Positions 1 to 11,905 are shown, counted from the first letter of the stretch. The stretch is DNA of 64,000 bases from Heterocephalus glaber (GCF_000247695.1 NW_004624781.1:7378696-7442695); one strand, 5' to 3'. Numbers and translations are program-made. The notes: generated by a model from the letters alone, not told the origin.

Positions 1-7
1 TAGGTAG

Positions 8-98
8 GATGAACGCTGTGAGTTCAAGGCCAACCTGGGCTGCATAGTGAGTTAAAAACCAGCCTGAAGTACACAGTGAGACCCTGTCTCAAACAAGG
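8..98 (+). repeat. B1-like SINE fragment
   Basis: Contains the 7SL-type right part (gagttcaaggccaacctggg, then gagaccctgtctcaaa) and an A-rich tail. It is cut by the window edge. Confidence 0.6.
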
Positions 99-1261
99 AG
101 GAAAAAACCAAACAAACACACAGAAGGAGGGAAGGCAGGCAGGCAGAAAGACTTAAAGGAAACATGAAGAGTTAAAGGTTGATTATAGTAGGGCAATGGG
201 ATTTTTTTTTTTTTATTATTCCTTGTATCTGGTATTACAGTGCTTTGGCAAAAAATCCATTTTTCTTTAAACTCTTCGTACACTAACAGGATGACACCCA
301 CCACTCAGCATTGTTTCACCAGGCAGCTTCAGCAGCTGTCCTATTGCAGAGCCTTTGCGGTAGTGAACACAATTGCAGTCCATCCAGTGAAGTCTTTTTT
401 GCCTTAAAATTTTTTTTTTTTCTTGATTGAGAAGTCTTTCTCCTTTATACTGACTCTGTGTGCTGCAGCACAGGCCCTGTTAAAATAAAAACTCACTTTG
501 GTGTTCCTGTTTAAAAAAAAAAAAATACATACATATATATATATGAAACTTTATTTAAAATTTCACACATGCACCAAAATAGAAAGCTTAATGAGAACAC
601 TTAATGTACTTATCATCAGCTACGAATGATGTCCTTATCACACCAAAAAAAAAGAAAAGGCAGTAATTCCTTGATATTATCTAATGTGTAAACAAATTTT
701 CCCAGTTGTGGCTTTAACTGTGTTGTCTGTGTTATTAGCTGATCTCAAAGTTAAGTCGCCCTGGTTTTCCTGTGACTGAGAGGGCCCAAGATTTTTAATG
801 CTAAAAGCAGGCAAACCAAAACAGCTGGTCATCCCATTCTCCCCAGTAGACTGTGAGGTCAGTGCTCTGGGTTATGTGAGTCTTGTCCCTCAGGAGGTCT
901 GTGCTCCCAGAATGCACCCCTCAGAGGGACAGCTGTCTGATGGACCTGCAGTTGATGATGAGCGAATTCATGAACATGAATTAAGTTAAGACAAGTGCCT
1001 CCCTTTAGTAAGCGCTCAGTCCAGATGGACGATCAGACCCAAAGGCTCAATGGTGTGATCCAGGGAGAGAGAGGCCTTTAGGGTAGGTTCAGTGTAACTG
1101 GAGATTGAGAAAGATCAAATTGAGCCTTGAAAGTGAGGTAGAATTTACAAATTCTAAGCAAACTCTTGCTGTAGGTAGGACATTGAGACTGCTCATTAGA
1201 ATACGGATTGTGGAGTAAGAAAAAAGTTGTATCTGAAATGCCACTGGTTCTTTTTGCCCAG

Positions 1262-3820
1262 GGGTCTGTCCTCCGGCCTCAGCAGATGAGACTTTCGAGC
1301 ACCATCTTCAGCGACTAAGGAAGCTCATTAAAAAACGCTCTGAACTGTATGAAGCGGAAGAGAGGGCCCTCAGAGTGATGCTGGAAGGAGAACAAGAAGA
1401 AGAGAGGAAAAGAGAATTGGAAAAGAAACAGAGAAAAGAAAAAGAGAAATTTTTACTTCAGAAACGTGAAATTGAATCCAAGTTATTTGGAGATCCTGGT
1501 AAATTCCTATGTATTTAGTGGAGAAAAGGAAAATATTAAATTGGCAGTGCTACATCATGGGAGATCACATCTTAATCAAGAGGTGGAGGGAACAAATGAC
1601 ATCTTCTGATTGGCAATTCTAGACCATTGGTGGTGAATCAATGGCACATGTGTTGCAGTTGGCCGTTTATTATCATTGAAGCTCTAAAAGGTTTGCCATC
1701 ACTGTTCTAAACTGTTATCATGGAAGACATGGATACAAACAAAATACCGTTAGGGCTGGGGATGTAGCTCAGTGATAGAGTACTTGCCTAGTATGGAAAG
1801 GTCCTGGGTTCCATCCTCAGTACCAGGAAAAAACAACAAACAGACAAAAACCATATTTGATCATATTGTCATAATCATGGGCCCAGCCACTTTTCTTTGA
1901 GAAATACACTGCCCATAACAAGCATGATGACATGGTACTGTGCCTTTTCTCTTTCAGATGAGTTCCCCCTTGCTCACCTCCTGCAGCCTTTCCGACAGTA
2001 TTACCTCCAGGCTGAGCACTCTGTGCCAGCTCTCATCCAGATAAGGTCAGAGGGCCAGGATCTTCCTGTCGCCTTTCTCTTGGGTAGCAAGAAGTACTTG
2101 ATGAGGCGCTTACTTGTTGAGGTCGGTTAATGTATCTCTTCAAAAAGTTCCCCATGGGTTCATGATGTTGCCAAGTCTCAAGGCTGCCAGGCATTCTTGT
2201 TTAGTCCTCCTCATGCTTCAGAAAAAGCTTTCTCCATTTTAATAGTCGAAGGAGCTGAAACTCAGGTTGTGACTTGCCCTTTTGTGTAGCCCTCATGTTG
2301 ACTTGCAAGCATTGCCTTTATTTTTCTAATTGTCTTCTGGTGCTAAACACACCCAAGAAGAGAAACCCTCCCAAGTATGTGCCAGTGGAGACTGTTAAGA
2401 CCCAGGCTCACTTCCAAGCTCCTATGGGTCACACCCCAGAGAGTGGGAACAAGGGTCTCATCGGAGTCATCAGTTACTGTGGAGCCAGGTGTTTTTCAGC
2501 TCCTCAAAATGAGAGAGCAGACTGAATATAGCCTCAGGCTCTGGCAGCAGTGCTCTTCCCACTGCAGTCTCTTGAGAAATCAGTTGGTAAAACACATATA
2601 ATGAGTGGCTTCCCCAAGGTAGATTAAGTTTGTTGTTAGTTAGAAGCACTTTGTTGTTTTACAGACTTCCTAAAACATCTTAGGGTCTAGGGGCATTTTC
2701 AAAGTGTGATTTGAAAAATCACCAAATGATCACTGAGGTCCCTTCCCAAAGGGCTAACAATTTATGATTCTCATGAAAGAATGCTGTTTAGCATACCAAG
2801 TGTATTTCCTGGAAAGAGTTGATCAGTGTAGAAGTTTTAGCTTTGAAATGTTAATACAGTCAGTTCTCATTATTCACACTACTTGTGTTCTGCGAGTCAC
2901 TGCGAAGGCTGTATAACAATACTGAACTGTTGGTTCTAATGGAAAACACAGACTTAGATAGATTTCTGAGAACCTCTGTTAATTCACAACATTTTTATCA
3001 GCTGAGCAGTACCTTGTTTCATATGTATTTCTGTTTCAAGGCACTTTATTTAATATACATTGTTGACTCACAGCATTGACCTCAGGGCTAACAACACTGC
3101 CTGAATGAAGCTTATCTGGCACATGTATTTTCTCTACAAGGCACGTCACAGCTCTGGGACACTTAATACCATGACCCTTCGTGGCCATTTGAAACAGCAA
3201 AATCTTTGGTGAAACCACAGACATGTGCAAAACAAGGCTCTAAATACCCCACAAAAACGACACTTATTTCCAGTGTGAGAGCTGAAAACAAGGCACAGTG
3301 AGGGTCACCTCGTTTGATCTCAGCTAAGAATGTGTATTTAGTGACTCAGATTTTTTTTGCCATTGTTTGTATCTTAAAAGTATCCATGAAATCCCCACAA
3401 GTGATGATTTAGGGGCTACAATTACATTTTAGTGAGTAGGCAGATTTGCAAATACAGAACCTGAAAATAATGAGGATAAACTATGTTACTGAGTTATCCA
3501 TAAGATTTTGTAAGTTCTTCAGAATTTTTTTCCCCGAAATGTGAGCTTTCGCATAATTCCTAAAAATCAAGTTTTGTAGTAAGTTAGCATATCAATCATT
3601 TGAAAGCTAACTTCTAGGAATAGAGTATTTAGTTGCTGAGCATCTTGCTTGGAAAAAAGTGGAAATAAACCGTTCCTCTATAATGTTCTTGTTAAGGCAT
3701 GATTGGGATCAGTTCCTGGTGCCAGCTGACCATCCCAAAGGCAGCTCTGTTCCCCAAGGATGGGTCCTTCCCGCGCTCCCCAGCAGCGACATCTGGGCAT
3801 CTGCCGTTAAGCTGCAATAG
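1262..3820 (+). CDS. PDCD7: PDCD7, 3' part (last three coding exons)
   Basis: PDCD7 is the 59K protein of the U11/U12 di-snRNP, which recognises minor-class (U12-type) introns in the nucleus. Three exons join in frame: 1262-1498, 1958-2045 and 3697-3820, with stop TAG at 3818-3820. They encode about the last 148 residues of a protein of roughly 485 residues in human; the proline-rich N-terminal exons lie left of the window. The first exon is a charged coiled coil (DETFEHHLQRLRKLIKK, then an E/K/R-rich stretch). The second carries EFPLAHLLQPFRQYYLQAEH and the third HDWDQFLVPADHPKG and the C-terminus DIWASAVKLQ. The split codons (G/AT after 1498, AG/G after 2045) restore residues typical of the family. 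Acceptors are CAG, CAG and AAG; donors are gtaaat and the weaker gtcaga. Identification rests on the remembered family sequence and on the neighbouring genes. Confidence 0.93.
1625..1704. mobile_element. hAT-type MITE, copy 1 (80 bp)
   Basis: An 80-bp element with inverted ends (CATTGGTGGTGAATC at the left; GGTTTGCCATCACTG at the right) lies in a PDCD7 intron. It is flanked by 8-bp near-identical duplications, TTCTAGAC (1617-1624) and TTCTAAAC (1705-1712). The 8-bp TSD and CA...TG ends are hallmarks of hAT transposons. It shares ends and interior with the copy at 47888-47968 and is too short to encode a transposase. Confidence 0.75.
1753..1835 (+). repeat. ID SINE (tRNA-Ala-derived)
   Basis: Contains the tRNA-like A box (ggggatgtagctcagtgata) and B box (gggttccatcc), followed by an A-rich tail. 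This is the classic rodent ID type. Confidence 0.8.
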
Positions 3821-4730
3821 GATGGAAGCTCCAGACGTGTGGTCCCACCAGCGCGCTCTCCAGCTCTGAGGATTAGTGATGCTGCCTTCTGTGCTGTGCA
3901 CTGCACCTCAACTTCTAAACACCGTGTGGTGTGGCTGTAGCCTGAAGTTATACTTTCTTCTGCTCTGTCCTGGCCGGGGTGCCTCTTGAATCAGGAGATT
4001 GATGTGATTCTTTAGGAAAGGACCGAGGTGAACCGAGGTTATTACCATAGGTGGTGGCTTTGGTTCAACAAATTTGTCTCTGTTCTGAGAGGCTTGGTCC
4101 TGAGTGACTTGCTGATTTACCCTACCTTCCTTGTGTGTTGATGGGTAAGTACTCTCAATACACTCGGATACTCAGTAACATGTGCACTAGGTAGGCTTGG
4201 AAGCCCTTTCCCCCAATATTGAATGTAAGGGCAAGCTTGGTGTGAAACCTCTGTACCTTCCGACGCAGAGGGTCGTCTGACTCCCAGGAGTAAAGGCCAA
4301 AAATTTGACCTCCATTTTTGTTAATTCCAATTTTGGTGCAGCTTGCAAGACTTGTAGTTAAGAAGATTGCAGTGGCTGCAGTCCAGGCTGACAAGAGATG
4401 AAGGCCTAGCCTTATGGAGAACTTAGAAAACCTTAAAAGTACCTGAACCCACACTGCGTCATGTTTCAGTGTTCCTCATTTCCCCATCCTAATGCAGTCA
4501 CCTGTTATTGAAGTTCCTAGGGGTCTGGTTGTTCAGGATCTCCAAGGACAGAAGTTTATTTCCCTGTGGGATGTGGGACCTTCCTTGACCTCACTCAGTC
4601 ATGGTAGGAGCTGGTATAGCCAGGAATTTTTAAGGAACTCAAGGTTACAAAAACATCCATGTAGTCAAAGTTAGGAAAAAGCAAATAAAAATGATAAAAT
4701 TTATTTTTAATATTCACTAATAAATGCTGT
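3821..4730 (+). other. PDCD7: PDCD7 3'UTR and polyadenylation region
   Basis: No long reading frame follows the PDCD7 stop. Two AATAAA hexamers at 4684-4689 and 4719-4724 lie in an A/T-rich stretch and are the first good polyadenylation signals downstream. The transcript end is inferred, not seen. Confidence 0.5.
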
Positions 4731-5657
4731 TGTGCTCAGTCATTGTCAGCTTTTCATTTTGTTTTGGCTTTTACTGATTATTTTGTTATTTAATTTCCAA
4801 AAAACTAAATAGCATTTTTATTTTCTAGTTTTGAGAGTTTGCCCCAGTTTGTTGCCTCTCAAAACATTTGGCACATTTCACTTTCTTATTTCTGAAACAT
4901 TTTTCACTCCAAATCCAAATTTATTAAACAGGCATTTGCCACAGGACAGTGACTCTTAAACATCAAACTTTGTCTGCAGAATCTGACTGTGGGTAAGCAA
5001 GGAAGGACACCATCAGCTTGTCACTGGAAGCCGTTCCCTGCAAGATCCTGATGCTTCTGTCCCTTTTCTATTTGATTTGCCTTGTTTAATCTCTCCGTTA
5101 TGCATCACAGGGTTAACAGGGAATGAGGGTCCCAAAATGTGTCTAAGCTCACAAACCATAAGTTGGATGTGATTAGTCTCTCAGTCTCACAGTCCTTTGT
5201 GCCTTTTTTGTTTAAAATCCCCACCATTTGCTCTGATGAGATGCAGGAAGAGACGAATAAGAGATGACTTGTACAGTGTACCTTTGGTGTCTGGGCAGCC
5301 TTGCTACAAAGACATCTGCATTGACAGAGGCAGAGACTCAGGAAAACTCAGGCAACAGAGACCAAGCAGAAGGTGACATTTAGCTGTGGGTGGACAACTA
5401 GTCCTTTCCTCTCATTTTACTTTCAGGGGATTTTTCTAAAGTAAACATTATTTATATTAGGTTTTTGCTTTATTGCCTGTGTGTTGGAGTGGCAACAGCC
5501 CCTATTCTTTTACAAGTTTAGAGAAAATAGAATCTTGAATGAATTTTAAGAATATGAGTGGTGGTGTTATAAATATCTTGTCCCACAGTCTTTTTTTTTT
5601 TTAAGCTTAACTATGGAAAATCTCTACTGTATCCAAAAGTAATAATGATAGTAAGCC

Positions 5658-5768
5658 ATGATAGCACATGCCTTTAATCCCAACATTCTGGGAAGCTGAG
5701 GCAGGAGGATTGCAAGTTTGAGGCATGCCTGGGCTACATACATAGTGAGACTCTGTCTTAAAAAAATA
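5658..5768 (+). repeat. B1-like SINE
   Basis: 7SL-like body (gggaagctgaggcaggagga, then gcctgggctacatacatagt) ending in an A run. Confidence 0.75.
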
Positions 5769-5860
5769 GTATAACAATTTTTTCCATATACCTATCATCC
5801 AGCTTCAAACAACTCATTGCCAATCATATTTCATCTATATCTCCACAATTTACCCTGGAT

Positions 5861-5960
5861 TTTTTTTGGGGGGGGGCGGGTGGTGGTACTGGGGATTGAA
5901 CTCAGGACCTTGTGCTTTCAAGGCAGGTGGCACAACCACTGAGCTAAGTTCCCGGCCCTA
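5861..5960 (-). repeat. ID-like SINE, variant subfamily
   Basis: Reverse-oriented tRNA-like element: the B box reads tactggggattgaactcagg and the end reads ctgagctaagttcccggccc, preceded by a T/G-rich tail. Confidence 0.8.
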
Positions 5961-6576
5961 CCCTGGATTATTTTGAAGGAAATCCCAGATAGCAATTTAC
6001 TTCACCCAAGAATATTTCATTATGCAGTCTTAAACTTTTAAATTTAGCCACAATACCATTACTGCATGTGAAGAAATGAATAATGACTCCCTAATACCAA
6101 AATTACTCCATGTGTTCAGACTTCCTTTTAATCCATTTTACATTCTGTTCAAACACAACCTGTGCATTGTTGGTTGTTACATATCTTCTCTGATAATCTA
6201 GTTTCCCGCCCCCTATGATGCGCTGTCATGCTTGCTTTCTTGAAGAAATTGCATCATTTTCTCCCTGAGTCTGGTGGATAGTCTCCAGTTTCCCAATTGC
6301 ATGCTACCATACCAGGCCCTCCCTGTCCCTATATTTCCTATAATTCAGTGGGTAGATAGTGCTGTGAGTCCAATATGGTAGTCACAGCTGATAAGCACTT
6401 GAAATGTAAGTAGCTTCAATTAAGATAGGCATGACACATGGCTCACATGTTTCTCGGGTAGCACTGATCTAAAGGCTTGTTCACATTTAGATTGGAATTT
6501 TATGGAAAGATGCTTTATAGATGTGGTATGTATGTCCATTTTGGGGGCCACTCTCTTTTTAGGGTGTGTGTGTGTG

Positions 6577-6645
6577 TTGGGGATCAAATCCAGGGCTTCA
6601 CACACCGTAGGCAAGTACTCTACCATGGATCCACACCCCCAGCCC
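6577..6645 (-). repeat. ID SINE, classic type
   Basis: Reverse ID body with ttggggatcaaatccagggc at the B box and the diagnostic gcaagtactctaccat. Confidence 0.75.
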
Positions 6646-6766
6646 AGTGCTTATCTCCTTATGATATGAGAATCCACTAATACTCAAAACCCAGATTCAT
6701 TAATTCACTAGGGGTTGAAAAATAGTGATAATTGTATTATTCTTTCTTCATTTATTAGCTGGAATC

Positions 6767-6855
6767 CTTTTTTTTTTTTTTTTTGGTACCAGAGATCAAA
6801 CTTGGGTCCTTCCGCTTGCAAGGCAGGAGGCCACTGAGCTAAGTCCCTGCCCCTA
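6767..6855 (-). repeat. ID-like SINE, variant subfamily
   Basis: T-run, ggtaccagagatcaaacttg and cactgagctaagtccctgcc show a reverse variant copy. Confidence 0.8.
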
Positions 6856-6986
6856 GCTGGAATACTTCTAAAAAGAGAAATTTCCCCTTATCAATTATTT
6901 GGTTATCCTTGGGTACAGTTTGTATAGGAGAGCAAGAGATAAATAATTCCTTTTATTTACTAGTTTTCAAAAGTAATGAGCTTGGG

Positions 6987-7080
6987 GCCAGGGATTTAGC
7001 TCAGTGGTTCCGCCGCCTGCCTTGCAAGTGGGAGGGCCCGAGTTCAATATCCTGTACCAAAAAACAAAACAAAACAAAAA
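6987..7080 (+). repeat. ID-like SINE, variant subfamily
   Basis: Forward copy with agggatttagctcagtggtt, the variant middle ccgccgcctgcc and an A-rich tail with AAAAC units. Confidence 0.85.
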
Positions 7081-7189
7081 CAATGAGCTGGTTCCCTACC
7101 ATCCCTCAAAGGTGGCCGATGGCTTTTGCTTTTAAATCTCATTATAAACTTTGCATCTAAGCATTTTTCTTTCAGCCCCTTTTCTTTCC

Positions 7190-7640
7190 TGATTGTCCCA
7201 TTTTTGGCCAGTAGGGGTCTCTTCAGCTCAGCTCCTGAGTTCCCAGATACTCCCAGAATTCTGTTCTAAATTTATCTTGTGGATTTGCTGCCCCAGTCCC
7301 GGAATCAGGCGTTTTTTAGCGGCAGCGAGCCCTGTTTCTCTTCAGAGGAAGAGCTATTTACAGGCCACAACCTGCGTATTAGAGGTGTTTGTTTTTACTG
7401 CTGCTTCTTGGTGGTTCTTTCTTATTCTTCAGCCCATTTCTAAATCATGTCCTTTTTATAAAACTGTTACCTAAATTTCTCCATATACTGAACATGAATG
7501 GAGCAAATAAAATTCACACTAACCAGAAATATACCAAATTATTTGCTGACTCGTTGCATCCTATATGCAAGAATACTCATTTTCCAGGAAAGGAGGCCTG
7601 GAGCTGTGAAAAACTTAACAAAAGCATTCATTTTTAAAAA
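7190..7640 (-). repeat. Probable old LINE remnant
   Basis: The stretch with ccagtaggggtctcttcagc and ccagtcccggaatcaggcg resembles a dispersed mammalian repeat that I associate with old L1M-type LINEs. Orientation and family are uncertain. No credible gene is seen here. Confidence 0.35.
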
Positions 7641-8555
7641 AGAAATTTGATAAAATGGAAGAATATAAATCTATAAGAGAGATTAATGGTATGTTAAATA
7701 CTAAAAATATTTTCCTCCCAACTGGTTGAGTTTATGATGTCGAAGAATTTGCTCCAACAGGCTAACCAAATTAATCGCCCTAACACCATTCACATTTCCA
7801 TATGCATGTGACTTCTGTAACAAGAGGCTTAGCTGGGATTATTCCATCTGACATAGCCATTCACTTCTGAATGTTTTGTTCACAGAGAAGATCTGGGAAT
7901 TGCAAGGTAAGTACAAAGTACATCTTGTTCCATTTAAATAAGTAGGATATGCAATAGATAAAAAGAATATGAGATTAAATGAGATATTTCCAAATAATTC
8001 TTTAAAAGTTTAGAGCCAACAAATTATTCTTACATAATGAGCTGTTTAGCTTTGTGTGTATCCATGCAGTGGTCCCCGACTTGGCACATCTGGCCATCTA
8101 TAAAGAATTTATTTCCAATGCAGATTCCATTTGCTTTTTGGAATAAACTGTTTCTCACGGTCTCTGAAGCAGAGATTGAAGTCTTTGAGGTGTTAGGATG
8201 TGTAACTATGCAGAACAGCAGACTTTTCTCAGCTTTATTCATGGTTTCTAGAATCAGGATTTGGGAGGTAATTTTTCATTTTTCAATTTCCAGGTACTGC
8301 ATTAGGTGCTGAGGACAAGCAGACAGGATTCCTGCCTTCCTGGAGTTTGAAGTAGAGGAGTTTCATGATTATACAGATAATTAGAATCATTATTTATAGC
8401 TACGATAGTACTATAAGGAAAAGTACATAATAATTTGTATTTTTCATTATCAAAAGTTTTAAAGTACCTATTGAGGGTAACAAAATATTCCATAACCTAA
8501 CAATACTGGTTATGACAAGAGGTGTTAATCCAAAAATCATCTGAGAATGTACAGA

Positions 8556-8770
8556 GGAGCTGGGCATGGTGGTGCACACTTATAATCCCAGCACTCGAGG
8601 GCTGGGGATTTACCTCAGTGGCACCGCACCTGCTTTGCAAGCACAAGGACCTGAGTTTGATCCCCGGTACTGAAAAGAAAAAAAAAAAATCCCAGCACTC
8701 AGGAGGTTGAGATGAGAGGACTATAAATTTGAGGATAGCCCAAGTACTTTATAGGAATGGTTCTATGAGA
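8556..8770 (+). repeat. B1-like SINE split by an ID-like SINE
   Basis: A B1-like left end (gagctgggcatggtggtgca) is interrupted at 8596 and resumes after 8687 with the duplicated AATCCCAGCACTC. Confidence 0.8.
8597..8687 (+). repeat. ID-like SINE nested in a B1-like SINE
   Basis: A complete variant copy with A-tail, flanked by the 13-bp duplication AATCCCAGCACTC (8584-8596 and 8688-8700). The duplication belongs to the host SINE. Confidence 0.88.
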
Positions 8771-8874
8771 TTATGAAGTAGGAACTTTTTCTTTCAAACA
8801 TGATTCTAAAATGTGATTAGGTGAAATAATAGGAAATAATGTCATGTTGTAAGGGTAAAAATTATTTCAAGTTA

Positions 8875-8960
8875 CGGGAATTTAGCTCAGTAGTACTGTG
8901 CCTGCCTTGCAAGCACAAGGTCCTGAATTCAATCCCGGTACCAAAAAAAAAAAAAAAAAT
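8875..8960 (+). repeat. ID-like SINE, variant subfamily
   Basis: Forward copy (gggaatttagctcagtagta, ggtcctgaattcaatcccgg) ending in 17 or more A residues. Confidence 0.85.
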
Positions 8961-8966
8961 TCCAAG

Positions 8967-9155
8967 CTGGATATAGTGGTCCATGGTTATAATCCCAGCT
9001 ACTTGGAAGGTTGAACCAGGGTAATTGCAAGTTTAAGGCCAGTTCCGGCAACTCTACGAGACCCTATCCAAAAAAAAAGGAGTTGGAGTAGCTCAGTGGT
9101 AGAGTGCTTGCCAGCCATGCTTGAGGCCCTGGGTCCAAGCCCCAGTACCTGGGAG
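8967..9155 (+). repeat. B1-ID dimeric SINE (B1-dID type)
   Basis: A B1-like monomer (to about 9078) is joined by an A run to an ID monomer with tagctcagtggtagagtgct. Dimers of this kind are known from several rodent families. Confidence 0.8.
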
Positions 9156-9206
9156 GAGCAGAATGATTATTCCATCTACATAGGTATATGCTAGTTCACA
9201 AAATAT

Positions 9207-9400
9207 NNNNNNNNNNNNNNNNNNNNNNNNNNNNNNNNNNNNNNNNNNNNNNNNNNNNNNNNNNNNNNNNNNNNNNNNNNNNNNNNNNNNNNNNNNNNNN
9301 NNNNNNNNNNNNNNNNNNNNNNNNNNNNNNNNNNNNNNNNNNNNNNNNNNNNNNNNNNNNNNNNNNNNNNNNNNNNNNNNNNNNNNNNNNNNNNNNNNNN
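9207..9400. other. Assembly gap (194 N)
   Basis: A run of N bases. Open frames crossing it are meaningless. Confidence 0.99.
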
Positions 9401-10365
9401 TTTTTTGGGAAAGTTACTATAGTTCTGGACCTAACTAACCCACTACAGGACTTACCCTGTACATAAGGGGAAGCTTTTTTGAGAAAGTAATGTTTTAGGT
9501 AACAGTTTTTAACCAATTGTGAGGAAAAGAACCTAGGGAATATCTGGGGTGGGTCAGGAGACCATGATAAAGGCTGGCATGGCTTGAGTGAGATGGGAGG
9601 AAAGGCTAGCTAGACATGAGGCTTCATGAGAGTAAGTTTTATTCTGAAAGCAGCTGAAAACCATTGAAAGGTTTCAAGCAAGATACCGGCTTTGTTTTGT
9701 GTTTTGAAACGATCACTCTTGCTTCGATGTGTGGAACAAACTTAGGAAAGTGGAGCATGAGAGGGTAAAGGAAGCCATTGTCCAGGTGAGATAGCGGAGC
9801 TGGGGTCCTGTGGTAGCAGGGGAGGTTGTGTGAATGGCTGGGTCCGCAGATTTAAGAGCTGGCACTTGGCAGAGGATCTCAGGTGAGTGGTGGGGAAGGA
9901 GGGGAAGGTGTGAGGGGTGAATCTTCCTGGGCCGTGATTGCGCTGCTGCTGTACCTTGCAACCAGGTGCTCTGGGGAGGAAGAGCAGTTTGTCGGGGTGG
10001 GAGATGCTTTGTGGCTGTTGTGTTTATGAGTTTGATCTCAGAAGAGACCGGACATCTGTGAATTACTGATAGCTAATGGAAGCTGTGGGCAGGGATGAAG
10101 TCTCAGGAAGAGTACAGTGCGGAGCTTTACAAACAAGCCTCCCTCGTCGTCGCCTGGGCACCCCAGACCAATTGCCACAACCTCCACTCACTCCACGGCA
10201 GAGGCAGCCCAGGGAGCACAGGCCCCTGGGCTGTGCTTTGAAAACAGCCCGGCTCTCCTGATGTCCTCCACCCCTCAGGTCTCCAGGGCTGCCTCTGCCT
10301 CCTGACTGAACTGAGTCTGAACTAGCCCTTGTTCAAGTCTTCCCCAGGGCTGAACAATGTGTGCT

Positions 10366-10562
10366 TTATTTTCAGCACTAAGGATTAAACCCAGAGGCTT
10401 CACATTGAGCTGCACACCCAACTCTTTTTTAATTTTATCATTTATTCAGAGACAAGGTCTTGCTAAGTCACCAAATTGCTCAGGTTGGGCTTGAACTTGT
10501 GATCCTCCTGCCCCAGCCTCCCAGGGTGCTGGGATTACAGGAGTGCACCATCAGTCCTGGTG
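10366..10562 (-). repeat. B1-ID dimeric SINE
   Basis: Read on the plus strand: degenerate ID (ctaaggattaaacccagagg) followed by a B1-like body (gacaaggtcttgctaagtca, ggtgctgggattacagga). Confidence 0.8.
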
Positions 10563-10946
10563 ACCATTTCAATCTTAGTGCAGACAGCTTCCTGGTACAA
10601 CTATCTACCTGAGTCAAGCAGCCTCTGTCCCTGGCTCCAGCTGTTCCTTTCCTGGAGTCTTGCTTTCCATCTGACCCTTTCCCTGCTCACAGGCTGTTCC
10701 CCCAATCCCTCCAGGGTCCAGTCAGTCCTTCTGTGTCCTAAAGTGTCCCCAAGCCCTATAAGGACTGGAACACTTTCCAGAGGCACTCCTTGGGGTGGGC
10801 TGGCAGTGAGCCCTAATATCTTTACCTAATGATCTACACCTCTCATTTTGTACTTAGTGAGGTGCCCTCATTTTAAAATATGTTCTAACTGCCTCATATC
10901 TTAAACTATAGCCCTTGCTTCTCTTAAAAGATATATTCCTTGAGAC

Positions 10947-11130
10947 CAGCATGGTGGCATCTGCCTATTATAATCTCAGTACTCTGGGAGGCTGAGGCAG
11001 GAGGATTGAAAGTTCAAACCCAGCCTGGGCAATTTAACGACTTAGTGAGACCATGTCTCAAATTTTGAAAAGGGCAGGGGATGTACCTCAGAGCAAAGGC
11101 CCTGGGTTCAACCCCTAGTACAGCAGCAGA
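10947..11130 (+). repeat. B1-ID dimeric SINE
   Basis: B1-like body (ctgggaggctgaggcaggag), then a shortened ID part ending in ccctgggttcaacccctagt. Confidence 0.75.
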
Positions 11131-11820
11131 GAAGGAGGAAGAGGAAGAGGAGAGATCCCCAGAATCCTCCAGTTGCCTTAGAAGCAGATACAGGGCTGAG
11201 TAGGAAGACCTCTTGGAATGCAGGTGCTGGGTTGAAGATGGGATGCTGACAGGCAGTTCAAACCTGAGTCTCAGTAGATGAAAATTCAAATGACAGCTGA
11301 ACATGTGAGCAGTAAATTAAGGATGCTGACCATCCCTGTATCCCTTGTGACACTGGGAGCTTCAGCTGCCCTGTCAGAAGTGGCCAGTGGGGCAGCTAAG
11401 TAGCTGGCTACATGGAAGCTGCCTGATGCAGTCCCTGGAGGCAGCAGGGCACTGGCTGGGGTGGATGACCCTCCTGTATGGGAAGACACTGATGAGAATA
11501 GACAGGCGAGGGAGGGGTGAGGAATTACGGGATTTGCCCCCTGCCCTCATTTGACCTGTCCGTGCTGCATCTGGAGGATGCGCTCCTGCAGGGAACAGGC
11601 TGACCGTACCATGAACCAAGAGCAGCTGGCTTCTGCGTCACCCTGGCAGGGGTGGCAGATTGTGCTGAGCTAGCAGCACACACTGATCAGCCCTGGTTGT
11701 TTGTAAGGTGCCTGGCTGTGCTCAGGAGTCTAGGTTTATGTTATACTTATTTGTGAGCTTAAATCTGGTGTAAATGAGGATTCCCCCCCCCGCCCCTTTT
11801 TTCTTCATGGAAACAAACTT

Positions 11821-11905
11821 GATATTTAATCCCAGGCACCTGTGAGTATTATTAAACTAAGGATAGATACTACACTTGACTTTAGCTAAAAGCTTAAAAA
11901 GTGAT
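11821..11905 (-). pseudogene. U2 snRNA pseudogene fragment (5' half)
   Basis: The minus strand from 11905 reads like the first 85-90 nucleotides of U2 snRNA with substitutions and small gaps. The best-kept block is the branch-site recognition region (plus strand gatactacacttga, minus TCAAGTGTAGTATC), followed by the U2-like AGTTTAATA. The 3' half (Sm site and stem-loops) is not seen, so this is a truncated, decayed retro-copy and not a working snRNA gene. Confidence 0.7.

Noticed and set aside
7884..7905. A 21-base micro-exon-like piece between ttcacag and gtaagt
   Set aside because: It has good splice-like flanks but no family match, and chance occurrences are common.
8597..8687. tRNA-like A and B boxes
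   Set aside because: They belong to ID-type SINEs, not tRNA genes; the cloverleaf 3' half is replaced by an A-rich tail.
9188..9516. Frames spanning the N run
   Set aside because: They consist mostly of unknown bases.
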